A stretch of DNA of 64,000 nt from Odobenus rosmarus divergens (taxonomy: Eukaryota; Chordata; Mammalia; Carnivora; Odobenidae). Position numbers and translations under genes: made by a program. Every line of letters starts with the position of its first letter. The first letter of the stretch is position 1. The DNA lies in the NCBI RefSeq assembly GCF_000321225.1, contig NW_004451900.1, positions 138,763-202,762 of the forward strand, given 5' to 3'. Under the pieces are notes generated by a model. That model searched no databases, was not told the DNA's origin, and saw only the letters and a program-made list of their open reading frames with translations. Of the stretch, positions 1 to 10,965 are shown in pieces.

Positions 1-29
1 ACATGGACAAGTACTTGAGGTAGGCAGAG

Positions 30-346
30 TGTGATGCTCCGGGGACCCCTGTCTTACTGTTAATGCCTTGCTGGAGGGAAAACCACCTTCGCTTGACAAC
101 AGCCTGGTCTCCAGGCTCCCAGGAGTCTTCTTGAACGTATGAAGGTTCTTTTGGAAACTTCCCCTGTCCTTACCTCCCCCAACTCCGTAATATATGATCA
201 GCCCACCCCTCACAAACCCCAGGCAGCAGCTCTTTCTGCCCACGGGTCCTGTCCCTGTGCTTTAATAAAACCACCTTTTTGCACCAAAGATGTCTCGAGA
301 ATTCTTTCTTGGCCATTGGCTGCAAACCCCACCACTCCAAATCACA
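30..346 (+). mobile_element. Solo LTR of a carnivoran endogenous retrovirus (gammaretrovirus-like), old copy
   Basis: The segment begins TGTGATG, carries a TATA-like 'taatata' near 188-194, an AATAAA polyadenylation signal at 264-269, and then the U5-like text 'caccaaagatgtctcgaga' followed by 'attctttcttggcc', ending near CACA. This order (promoter, AATAAA, R/U5) is that of an LTR on the plus strand. The phrase 'aaaaccacctttttgcacc' is one I recognise from abundant carnivore ERV LTRs. No primer-binding site or gag/pol/env frame follows, so it is a solo LTR. No clear target duplication is visible. The class assignment is from memory; a RepeatMasker run with a carnivore library would settle it. 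Confidence 0.65.
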
Positions 347-2389
347 ACAAAGGGAAACTAGATGGTACCTTATTGCTAGTTAATAATTGTTTATGCACCT
401 GTTCATAATTGTTCCTATCACTGGCCCAGACGGACGCTGTCTGCAGTCACGGCCCATAGCTGAGTTTCTAAACAGTAAATTAGACTGAAGAACAATTCAC
501 CTTTACTGGATATTTTGTCCCTAAGAAAACATAAATGTCAGTGAGGCTATCAAATCTCACAGCCTGGACTCAGACCCTGGGTGAACCTGCTCTTTAAAAT
601 TTGACAGTGGGAATCCATGACTATTAAGAAACAGGGAAAATTGGCAACATTATTCTCTCATATATATCAGACACATTGTGAATCATTTGGTCGCTCAGTT
701 CAGACATACCTGTCTTTAGTTATTTGATGTGGATTCTGAGCTAACAGTGTACATTTCACATGATCTGTTTTGATGTCTTCCCTTTTCTGAGAACGTCTAT
801 ATGCACCTGCCCCCAGGAGTCCATACTCAAGGGCCTGGAAGTCTGTGAAGTGAATATGGGGTTGAAGTTTTTATTGTAGCTCAAAGTTAAATTTGGCAAA
901 GAAGTCCTGAATAAATTATTTAAGTTAAGCTATAATGTATGAATATTTTACACTGTAGCTGCAAATATATTGCTAAAAGCTAAATATCATTCTACTGGTA
1001 TTTACCAATGTAATAACATAACATTTTTGAAAAACAAAAAAAAATTTTTGCTCAAAGTCAAACTATTGAAGAATTGAAAGGTTTGAATATATTTGTCTAT
1101 ATGACATTGACATTTACATTTTACTAATCAATGTTGCATGTTTTAAAAACAGAAAAAGCTTACAGCAAAATATAAAGAAAAAAGCAAACACAATCTAAAA
1201 TAGGAAATTTGCCCTCTCATTCAATTTTTAAAAATTAATTTTACAATATAAATTAATGTATGCCAGTGACTAAAATATTAAACAATCTAGAGATTAATAA
1301 AATTTAAATTTAAGGATACTTTCCACCACTTCTTTTTCAGATACTTTCTCTCCAGAGTTAACAGATTCTGGTGTGTTCTGCCAGAAATTGAAGACCCGAT
1401 AATATTCGCACAGGGTCAGATGTGATTTCCCCGTTCCGGCCCGAGGGGCGGCAGGAGGGGGCAAGTCAGAGACCCCACCCTCACTCACACGGCCCCGTCT
1501 GCCCCCCAGGGAGCTCAAGCGCCCGTCATCTGCACCTGCTTCTCCAGACAGTGAGTCCTGGCTGGAACCAAGACACTTAACGTCAACATCAACTGACAGG
1601 ATGGCTGGTTGACATTTCTACAGGAGCACGTGGGACAACCGGGCTGATAAAAAGCCTACGGTTAAGTGAGTCCCGGGTGCTGACATCATTTGTTGCTTTG
1701 CTGGAGCCAGAGAACGTGGTGTGATCACATGAGAAGTGGCTTCTTGCCGACGAGTGAATGTATAAATCCATGAAACTGGAGCACCGACTCACATACACGG
1801 ATGCCCTCACGACACGCCATCATTCATGTTACGCCCGGGAAACCGTCTGTTGAAACGCCGGAGCAGGGACGGTGTCCAGCAACCAATGGGAAGGCAGGTG
1901 TCTGCCCTGAGGGGTCAGCCTCCCTCCATGGGCAGGTGGAGGCCAGGTGTGGGGGGCTCGCGGACTTGTCCGTCCAGACACCGGTAGGTTGGACAACAGA
2001 CAAGAGATGTCACCGACTGTATACACTCTGCTGATCCCACCGACTGTCCACACTGCTGCTGCACATGGTTGGCCCGTATTCACAGAAGTTGCTGTAGTTT
2101 GCAGCCCATAGAAGAGCAATTAGATCTGGAGACCGCCCGTGGCCTGTTCTGTGTGGGAGCAGCTCGGAGGCGCCTCTCCACCCTCCCGAGTAGAACGCTG
2201 ACAGACGGAACCATCAGCAGCTCTTCCTGGGTCCAGAGCAGAGGGGAGGACACAGGCAGGAAGGTGAGTGCAGGTCTCGCAGGGTAAACACGTCATGTTT
2301 GAATCCACTGTCTTGCTTTCTGTGGAAATAATTCTTAGTTATCACTTCAAGTGGATCATGTTCGGTGTAACGTTTTTCCTTCTTCCTCA
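347..2389. other. No gene seen; AT-rich then GC-rich unique sequence
   Basis: From about 480 to 1320 the sequence is AT-rich with short A and T runs. From 1330 it turns GC-rich, with many CpGs. I see no splice-flanked conserved exon, no repeat family I can name, and only short overlapping open frames. A sequence resembling a splice donor ('aaggtgagtg', near 2261-2270) lies in a GC-rich open frame, but nothing supports an exon there. Confidence 0.5.
2011..2064 (+). repeat. Two-copy 27-bp tandem duplication
   Basis: The two units 2011-2037 and 2038-2064 both begin CACCGACTGT and share 'cact' and 'ctgctg' in register. They differ at several positions, so this is an old local duplication of period 27. 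Confidence 0.6.
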
Positions 2390-2435
2390 TTTTCCAGTTT
2401 TATTGAGATGTAATTGACATACAGCAGGTGTGCAG
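2390..2435 (-). mobile_element. Short LINE-1 3' end fragment (ancient)
   Basis: The words 'ttttattgagatgtaattg' and 'acatacag' are the reverse complement of the common 3' terminus of ancient mammalian LINE-1s, whose sense strand ends near 'caattatatctcaataaa'. Only this short end is recognisable; the flanks have decayed or are unrelated. Confidence 0.45.
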
Positions 2436-3049
2436 GGAGATGACTCGGCTCATATGGTTGCAAAGTTTCCAATAACTCTTGAGCACCGTCTGTTTATTCT
2501 GCATTTAAGTGTAATTTGTAGGACTTTTGTAGCTCATCCTTTTGAATGCTCTGTTCCCTGCTGTAGACGGAGCCTGTGACAGCCCGTTATGACCAGGGTT
2601 TACCTGACCGCCAGGTGCAGGAGGGGACCAGAAGTTCCCACACAGGTGACATCCCAGGGCCCCTCGGGGATGCAGGACCCCTGGACGCCTGCACATAAAC
2701 AGAGGTGAGCAATTATCCCAAGATCTGCCATTTCTGATTATTTATATATAGTGTTGACTCACCACAAGAACTCCTGTTTCTAAACCATGAAGTTGTCCAG
2801 GCTAGTCACATTTATTTCATTTTCTTTGCTTTAAGCAACAAGGGAACCCCTGATAAATAAACCTCCACCATGTCCTGATCCCACGGGCACGTTTCGTGAC
2901 GTATTTGAGGGAAGGTATTCCCGTCGCTCCCCGTCCTCAGAATCTGCGGAGCACTGGGTACAGGACATGTCGCACAAAACCCGTGTGACATCCTGGAGCG
3001 GCCCAGGCCTGCTGGCGGCTCTGGACTCCCAGCCCACGGGGGGCCGAGT
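2436..3049. other. No gene seen; unique flank of the minisatellite
   Basis: Mixed-composition unique DNA. I recognise no repeat or exon. A short AT-rich stretch (about 2730-2830) separates two GC-rich parts, and the GC content climbs towards the tandem repeat. Confidence 0.4.
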
Positions 3050-4474
3050 CCTCCCCGCACACAGAGCCCACGGCCCCGTCCCACCCCTGCCCTACTGTCC
3101 TGCACAGAGTCCACGGCCCCATCCCACCCCTGCCCTACTGTCCTGCACAGAGTCCACGGCCCCATCCCACCCCTGCCCTTCTCCCCCTGCACACAGAGTC
3201 CACAGCCCCGTCCCACCCCTGCCCTTCTCCCCCTGCACACAGAGTCCACGGCCCCGTCCCACCCCTGCCCTTCTCCCCCTGCACACAGAGTCCACGGCCC
3301 CGTCCCACCCCTGCCCTGCTGTCCTGCACACAGAGTCCAAGGCCCCGTCCCACCCCTGCCCTTCTCCCCCTGCACACAGAGCTCACGGCCCTGTCCCACC
3401 CCTGCCCTTCTCCCCCTGCACACAGAGCTCACGGCCCTGTCCCACCCCTGCCCTTCTCCCCCTGCACACAGAGTCCACGGCCCCGTCCCACCCCTGCTCT
3501 GCTGTCCTGCACACAGAGTCCACGGCCCCGTCCCACCCCTGCCCTGCTGTCCTGCACACAGAGTCCACNNNNNNNNNNNNNNNNNNNNNNNNNNNNNNNN
3601 NNNNNNNNNNNNNNNNNNNNNNNNNNNNNNNNNNNNNNNNNNNNNNNNNNNNNNNNNNNNNNNNNNNNNNNNNNNNNNNNNNNNNNNNNNNNNNNNNNNN
3701 NNNNNNNNNNNNNNNNNNNNNNNNNNNNNNNNNNNNNNNNNNNNNNNNNNNNNNNNNNNNNNNNNNNNNNNNNNNNNNNNNNNNNNNNNNNNNNNNNNNN
3801 NNNNNNNNNNNNNNNNNNNNNNNNNNNNNNNNNNNNNNNNNNNNNNNNNNNNNNNNNNNNNNNNNNNNNNNNNNNNNNNNNNNNNNNNNNNNNNNNNNNN
3901 NNNNNNNNNNNNNNNNNNNNNNNNNNNNNNNNNNNNNNNNNNNNNNNNNNNNNNNNNNNNNNNNNNNNNNNNNNNNNNNNNNNNNNNNNNNNNNNNNNNN
4001 NNNNNNNNNNNNNNNNNNNNNNNNNNNNNNNNNNNNNNNNNNNNNNNNNNNNNNNNNNNNNNNNNNNNNNNNNNNNNNNNNNNNNNNNNNNNNNNNNNNN
4101 NNNNNNNNNNNNNNNNNNNNNNNNNNNNNNNNNNNNNNNNNNNNNNNNNNNNNNNNNNNNNNNNNNNNNNNNNNNNNNNNNNNNNNNNNNNNNNNNNNNN
4201 NNNNNNNNNNNNNNNNNNNNNNNNNNNNNNNNNNNNNNNNNNNNNNNNNNNNNNNNNNNNNNNNNNNNNNNNNNNNNNNNNNNNNNNNNNNNNNNNNNNN
4301 NNNNNNNNNNNNNNNNNNNNNNNNNNNNNNNNNNNNNNNNNNNNNNNNNNNNNNNNNNNNNNNNNNNNNNNNNNNNNNNTCCCACCCCTGCTCTGCTGTC
4401 CTGCACACAGAGTCCACGGCCCCGTCCCACCCCTGCCCTGCTGTCCTGCACACAGAGTCCACGGCCCCATCCCA
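3050..4474. repeat. 45/46-bp GC-rich minisatellite (VNTR) containing an assembly gap
   Basis: The unit runs from 'gcacacagagtccacggcc' through 'ccgtcccacccctgccc' to either 'ttctccccct' (46 bp) or 'tgctgtcct' (45 bp); two copies near the left edge are about 43 bp. About twelve copies are visible left of the gap and two to three right of it. If the gap length is true it holds about 18 more. Variants differ by small substitutions and by the two alternative tails. Because 45 is a multiple of three, long open frames cross the array in several frames on both strands; these are artefacts. The complementary strand carries four or five G-runs of 3-5 per unit with loops of 1-4 nt. Confidence 0.95.
3569..4379. 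other. Assembly gap (811 N)
   Basis: A run of N lies wholly inside the minisatellite. The same repeat unit occurs on both sides, so the missing sequence is most likely more of the array. The stated length may be an estimate. Confidence 0.99.
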
Positions 4475-5154
4475 GGAAGACTGCATTCAGTTAACAGGCC
4501 CCCGGCACTCACCAGCAAATCACACTTGCCAAGACAACCATGGAGTGATCTGCACTCACTACCTCTTTCTTTAAGTCGGTGCCTAGATATTCATACTTCG
4601 GGAAATGCCGTCAAGAGCAATACTATTTTAAACATCAAGAACAAATATCAGTGCTTGAACATAAATGAGCTTTGCAAAGAAATAGCCAGAATCGGTCAGA
4701 CACAAAAGGAAACAGTGGAAAAGGTGTTTTTATGAATAAAAAGGAAAGATACACATGGAGCTGAGCGACAGCCTGTGGTGACAAAGGAACAGACCCTTCT
4801 GGTCTGTCTGACTGCCGATGGACTTCCTTACAACCTCGGGTCCTGTAGGCGACGTCAGGGAGGGGCCGCCAGCTGACAGAGCTGATCCCGTGGGAGTGTC
4901 AGAAGAACTTGCTCTAATGGCTTCAGTCCGGAGCAGGGGCCACGCTCTGTCACCTTGAAGGACACAGGATGTTCATGCTTCCACCAAGGATGCTCCAGCC
5001 GGTCCCTTGGGCCCCAGGGGCCAGGGCCACAGGACTCCAGCTGCAGTTTCAAGCACAGTAAATCCTTGAACAGGACCTCCGCCATGTGGACAGAAAGCCT
5101 GGAAACACCAAGAGCTAAGATCACTGACTAATCTATTTCTTTGTCATTTTATTT
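4475..5154. other. No gene seen; unique sequence
   Basis: Unique sequence between the minisatellite and a LINE-1. There is no recognisable repeat or exon. A moderately GC-rich patch lies at about 4850-5060. Confidence 0.4.
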
Positions 5155-6345
5155 TGTTTCATTTTTTTTATTATTAAGACTATTTTTTAGAGGAGTTTTG
5201 GATACCTAGCAAAATTGAGAGGAAGTTATAGAGATCTCCCATAGACCCCCCCTGCCCCCACACGTGCATAGCCTCCCCCGTGACCAACATCCCTCAGCAG
5301 ACGGTACATGTGTTATAACTGATGAACCCACATCGATACATCATCATCACCCCAAATCCATCGTTCACATTAGGGCTCACTCTTGGTGTCATGCACTCTA
5401 CGGGTTTGGACAAATGTGTAATGACATGTATCCATCCGTATGGCATCATGCGGAGTATTTCCACTGCCCTAAAATTCCTCCGTGCTTCACTTGTTCACCC
5501 CTCCCTCCTCACCCCTGGCAACCACTGATCTTTCTACTGTCTCTGTAATTTTGTCTTTTCCAGAATGTCAGAGTTGGAATTCTACAGAAAGTCGCCTTCT
5601 CAAATTGGCATCTTTCACTTAGTAATAAGCATTTGAGTACCTCCACGTCTTTTCATGGGTCGACAGCACATTTCTTTTTAGCGCTGAATAATATCCCAGT
5701 GTCTGGATGGACCAGCTCATTTATCCATTCACCTACTGAAGGACATCTTAGCTGCTTCCAAGTTTGAGTGATTATTTATTAACATAGCTGCTATAAATAT
5801 TCATTGCAGGTTTTGTGCAAACATGAGTTTTCAGCTCCTTTGGGTAAATACCAAGGAATGCAATTGCTGGATCACATGCTAAAAGTGAGTTTAGTTTTGT
5901 GAGAAACCATCAAACTGCCTTCCAAGTGGCTGCCATTTTGCATTCCCACCAGCAATGAACGAGAGTTCCGGCTGCCCCACATCCTTGCCAGCATTTGATG
6001 TCATCAGTGCTCCAGACTTCGGCCACTGTCAGCCTGTAGAGGTTTCTCGTTGTCGTTTTCGTTTGCATGTCCCCGATGACGTATGATGTGGAGCATCTTT
6101 TCATGTGTTTCTTTGCCATCTGTATATCTTCTTTGGCAAGGTATGTGCTAAGATCTTTGGCCCATTTTTAAATCAGGTTGGTTGTTCTCCTGTTGTTGCA
6201 TTGTAAGGTTTTGTTTATTTTGGACAATGGTCCTTTATCAGATACGTCCTCAGCAAGTACTTTCTCCCAGTCTGTGGCTTGTCTTCTCATTCTCTTTCAC
6301 AGAGCAGGAGATGTTCACATTAACGAGGCCCACACAGAATGTCAG
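5155..6345 (-). mobile_element. Ancient LINE-1 (L1M-type) 3' part, minus strand
   Basis: Read on the minus strand this is the 3' end of a mammalian LINE-1: the end of ORF2 followed by 3' UTR. The decayed frame at 6119-5910 contains the ORF2 C-terminal signature 'CWWECKM', after 'MAKKHMKRCSTS'. Plus-strand words such as 'gaataatatcccagtgtctg' and 'gcaattgctggatcacatg' are the antisense of the conserved ORF2 end. The low-coordinate T-rich start (5155-5190) is the position of the 3' terminus. It is 5'-truncated, with many indels and stops, and cannot be mobile. The subfamily is not settled. Confidence 0.85.
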
Positions 6346-7535
6346 CTTGGATGCCACAGCCGGCAGCTGTGAGGTGTGTCCCCCGGGCATCTGCACTTGC
6401 ACAAGCCTTGCTGGCTGGGAGGGTGGGCACAGGTGTCCCCCTACCTGCAGCCTCTGTGGGGTCAAGAGGTCTCAGCCTTCATCAGACCTTACAGTGATGT
6501 CCCCCACTCAACAAGCCCCTAGCTGGTCTGGAGTCCTCTGGTGGGGCTCGCCTCCCACTGGATGGGTGGGCATGGGTGGGGGTGCAGGGCAGGTGGGGCT
6601 GGGTTGGGCCTTCCCCTGCCCACGCCCGGCCCCAGCTGGTCTGAGTTGCTCCGGTTACAGACGCACGGATTGCAACTGGCACCACTCTGAAACCTTCCGT
6701 CTGTCGCTCATCTGCTCTGCTTTCTGTGCTGGCCTTGAATTATCATCATTTTGGTGCATTTCTAGCAAGAAGCAAAAATAAGTGTGTGGGGTTTTCGTCC
6801 ACGGTGTTTAATCCTCATGAAGACCCTGGCTGATGTCCTGCCCTTCCTGACGTTCAGATTCTGTGTCCTGAAGGCCTACGCTCTGCCAGGCAAACTGTGG
6901 AGTTATGTCCCCTTACATCACAGCCCCCCAGGGCACCCGCTAGCCAGATACTAGGACTCGTTGAATTTAGTGGGGTCCTACCAGTGACACAGGAGAAAAG
7001 ACCTTTGCCAATGACCTTGCTTCAACAGAAACCCCCTTCCTCTTCTGCACACACAGGCATCAGGTCCCACGGTCTTGCAGCGTTGGCCATGCTGCTTCTG
7101 AGGAGAAACAGTTATGAGTTACTAATACCTTAAAAAGAGAAAATGCCTTTGAGTATTGGTATTGGCAAAGTATTAGTTGAGTCAGTGCAGGGAACCTCAG
7201 CCTGCCGCAGCGTGCCACGCAAGGGGCAAAAAGGCATCAAGGACACACAGCTGATCTTTGCGGAGCATCATTTGTTCAGGAAGATCGTCACACGTTCTGT
7301 CCAGAGGGTCACATATGTGAGCAAGAGAACTAGCCAGACCCCGGTGCTGTCAGCTCCCCGGGGGCTGAGCAGGGGTGCAGGGACGGGGGAACGAGGAGCC
7401 TGGCAGGCAGAGCAGACTCTGCTTCTCAGGGCACGGACGGAGAACAGGGTGAGGGTGCGCCGGCCTGTGGATGAGACATGATTTCTCCGTGACAGGGACT
7501 TCAGAAAGCCTGCAACTCCAAGACGTGAGAGCTTA
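6346..7535. other. No gene seen; GC-rich unique sequence
   Basis: A GC-rich block (6350-6700) with several short frames, followed by mixed sequence. No domain, splice-consistent exon or nameable repeat is visible. A 199-codon frame starting at 6182 begins inside antisense LINE-1 and is not a gene. Confidence 0.45.
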
Positions 7536-7539
7536 ACGG

Positions 7540-9005
7540 AAGTGTGATGGACCACGGTAAACACACACACTTCAGCTGTGCAAGTGGGCAGCTTCTGAGG
7601 TGCGCACCGTGAAACCGTCACCAGAGCAAGGCGTGAGTGCACCCACCACCCCGGGAGTCCCTCGTGCTCCAACCCCGAGACAGCCGCTGAGTGTGCTCCG
7701 GAGGCGCCAGGCCTCCATCTATACTTTCTGGGGTGTGTACAGGTGGGAGCGGGCCGTCCACGCTCCTGTTCGTGTGGCTTTTGTCACTCAGCCGAACCAT
7801 TTTGAAATCCACCAGTGCTGTTCATTGTTGCCGCACAGAATCCAACTGTGTGGATGCGCCATGACTCATCTGTCTGCTCTTTTGGGGATGAGATTGGGTG
7901 CTTCCAGTTCGGGGCATTTACAAGGAAAGCTGCCGTGAACACTCGCGTGACCGTCTGCAAGGACGAATGCTTTATTGTGGAATGTCTCTATGTCCAAGGA
8001 CCCCATGTTTAACTCACAGAGAAACTGCCAGACGACGTCCCCCCTCATCCCCTCAAAGCCCCGTGTGGGGTGGCCAGCCACCTTCATCTCTGCACCGCTG
8101 CAAGCTTTCAGGTTTCCTCCCACAACTAACAGTGCTGAGAATGCTCCCATGGCTCATTTGTCACCCACGTGTCTTCTTTGGGGAAGCATCTGCCCATTTT
8201 TCATTAGGTTGCTTGTGTTCTTACTATTGAGTTTGAAAGTCCTTTGACTGCTCTGGACACGAGCCCTCTTTAACGCACAGGCTTTGAAATCTTCGGCGAC
8301 GTGGTGGTGAGCCTCCCTGTGTCTTAATGGTGCCAAGAGCAAGGTTTCAATTTCAACGAGCGGTGACCCTGACATCTCACCCACAGAAATTTGGCAACCT
8401 GAGGCCCCAGAGATTTTCTGCTGTGCTTTCTCCCAAGTGTGTCATGGCGCTGGGCTCAGTTCTCATGGGTAGTTCTGTGCGCCACGTGGCCTATGGCTGT
8501 TCCCACACAACAGTGGGTCCTGAGACCCCCGCGTCGGCCGCCCAGCTTTGCTCTGCTGGCCAGACGCTGCGCCAAACTGCTCAGGTTTCCTCTGTTGTCA
8601 TGGGAATTTTTAAAAACCATCTTGTCAGTTTGTACCCAAAAAAGCCTAACATTATTCGGTTAGAACTGAGTTGAATCCCCAGCTATGGGCAGAGCTGAGG
8701 TGAAACTACTGAGTCCTTCCTCCCACGAACACAGCGTATCTCCCCATCTACGTGGGAATTTAATTTCTCTCAGCAGTGTTGTGTGGTTCTCAGTGCTTAG
8801 GTCTCCAACATCTTTGCCAATTTATCCCAAATATTTCATACTTATTGTAATGTTTATGTTCTTGATTTTGTAATTTTAATCTCCAAATGTCTATTTCTAA
8901 CAGAGAAACACATTTCATGTTGACCTTTGGTCCAACAGCCTTGCTGAGGTCACATCAGCACTAATCTTCCTAAAACAGATGCTGCTGGATCTTCTGCAGA
9001 GGTGA
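7540..9005 (-). mobile_element. Ancient LINE-1 ORF2/3' UTR segment, minus strand, heavily diverged
   Basis: The order of recognisable antisense words runs from 3' UTR (near 7560-7640) through the ORF2 C-terminal region (7790-7990, then 8130-8280) to a more upstream part of ORF2 (8640-8880, with 'ctctcagcagtgttgtgtgg' and 'atttatcccaaatatttcat'). It is more degraded than the 5.2 kb copy, with CpG-rich substitutions and small deletions, so the borders are approximate. Confidence 0.7.
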
Positions 9006-10849
9006 TTTTTGCATGACCTGCAAACGGAGACAGTCCTTGCTTCCTCCTCTGCCCCCTGGACGTCGCTTCTCTCTCCCCTTCCCTTGTCTACTCACCTGGA
9101 GAGCAAGGAGTCCCCAGGGCCGAGGACAGTGGCAAAGCCAGCCCTTCACCTGCTCCTGACGTGCGGGGACGGATGCGTCCCTCTCTGCACCAGCCTCCCT
9201 CCGCTCACCTCGGGGAGTCCGGGTGCCCCCTCCTTCTGAGCCTGCAGCTCCCAGGGGTCACGCTCCTTTGACACCTGATGCCCAGAGTCTTGAAAACCTT
9301 TTTTTAACAAAAATTTTTACCTGTTCTTGGTTTTTGTTATTGTGTTGTTTTAGGCAACACATTAAATCTGTTCCCTGTTACTCCATCTTGGCTAGAATCC
9401 CAAGGGCTTACACAGCTATTTTTGAAAAATTAATTTTGTCCTGTAAACCAGTTTTTTGAAATTTTAATTTATACATAAAATATTACCCCTAAAATCATAT
9501 CAAGTTCTTTTTGCTTTTTGCATATCATAAAATGTTTAGCTTATAATCCAAAGCTATATATAATTCCCTTGCCCACTGAAGTGAATTTTTAATAGCAAAA
9601 AAGCACCAATAGCTTCATTTCCCATAATATTAAGTGGGTCATTTGTATTTACTTTCTTATATTTTGTGAATGTTGAAATGATTTTTTGGGCTGGGCACAA
9701 GGCTACTTGACCCCCAATTCTAATAACAACGCATATATGCAAAAAAATGAGAAAAATTCAGAAAATACAAACCCAGCAAAGTTGAACCCACAAGAGAATT
9801 GTCCCTGAAAGCCATGAGGACATCCGGACAACAGTCCCCTATCAACATCTAAGTGTCACGTCCACATGTGAGACGCGGTCTAGGGAGGCTGAGAGCCCAC
9901 CTATGGCGGTGCTGCACGTGGCATAGAGGGCGAGGGGCGGCTCCAGCGGGGCCCGGGGAGCTCGTGGGCTGCCGGCGGCCCACTGAGCACGGGCCCCTGC
10001 ATGTCCCGACCACAGGACACGGGGCCAACAAGCTGGCCTTTGAATTCTCTCTTCGTTCGACAGATCAGAGAAAGAGTAACTTAAATTGAATCGTGGCTTC
10101 AATAATTCTCTTTTTAGGAGGTCCCTAATGAACCAGGATCGTGCGTATGGGGTCAGCTGGGAAAGGCTCTGATCTCACAGATGAGAGACTGTCAGGATGG
10201 AGCCCGAGCCCACACCACATGAGCAGATTTCTCCCTCACCTCAGTCCAGACGCATGACTCACGGTGTTGGTACCAGAGGCTCTTCTTCATCCAAGCTGAA
10301 CACCCATTAAGCAGGCACCTGAAATCCTTTTGCGGGATGGAGAACCTGGCTGCAGAGAAGATCAGGTGTGATGTGCAGCCACACTGGCTTGTTCGACGAG
10401 TTTGTGGATCATCCTACACTCCTCACTATGTGTAGAACTCAACTCAAATGTGGGCGGTAGACAGAGGTTCTCCGTCTTCTTCGTCAAGACACCCTCGTGT
10501 AGACGCCCCTGTGGCAAAGGCCCAGCGGGGTTTGGCACCACTCGAATGCCGGGCGCCCGCGGCTTGAACATCATGCCTCCTCGTGCAAATTCTGTGCATT
10601 TCTCCAAAGCTATGTTTTCTAGTGTAGCTTTTAGTTTCCTATAAAAGCCCGTTGTCTTCAACACCCAGATGTTCGGGTGTCCCGGCCTCTCAAGAGTTTG
10701 AAACACAGCGTGGAGAACGTTCTGATGGTTGACCGACCCTGTGGTGAACTCAGGGCAATGTTCTGAAATTAAAGACCTAAATAGGAAGATCTCTCTTCAA
10801 TTTGCCTACAGAATGGTCAGGCTATTTAGATTTATTTTGTTAACTACTC
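9006..10849. other. No gene seen; unique sequence
   Basis: GC-rich at 9006-9290, AT-rich at 9290-9780, and CpG-rich at about 9850-10030. I recognise no repeats or exons. The open frames are short and overlap on both strands. Confidence 0.4.
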
Positions 10850-10965
10850 TGCTGTTAATTGAAAAACATTATTTTCATGCTAAAATGCACATAAAATATC
10901 GAGTAGAATATTTTTTAAGCACGGGCATTAAGGGAACTGGAGAGAAAACGCTTGGTCAGTCCAAT
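10850..10965 (-). mobile_element. Possible LINE-1 3' UTR remnant, minus strand
   Basis: The text around 'aaaatgcacataaaatatcg' and 'agcacgggcattaaggg' resembles the antisense 3' UTR of ancient LINE-1s ('aaaattcaccattt...agtgtacagttcagtggcatta'). The match is weak and short. Confidence 0.3.

Noticed and set aside
2812..4574. Long open frames (568, 535, 367 and 340 codons) on both strands
   Set aside because: They run through the 45-bp minisatellite and the N gap. Repeat length divisible by three keeps several frames open at once, so they are artefacts.
6182..6781. 199-codon frame
   Set aside because: It begins within antisense LINE-1 and runs on by chance.
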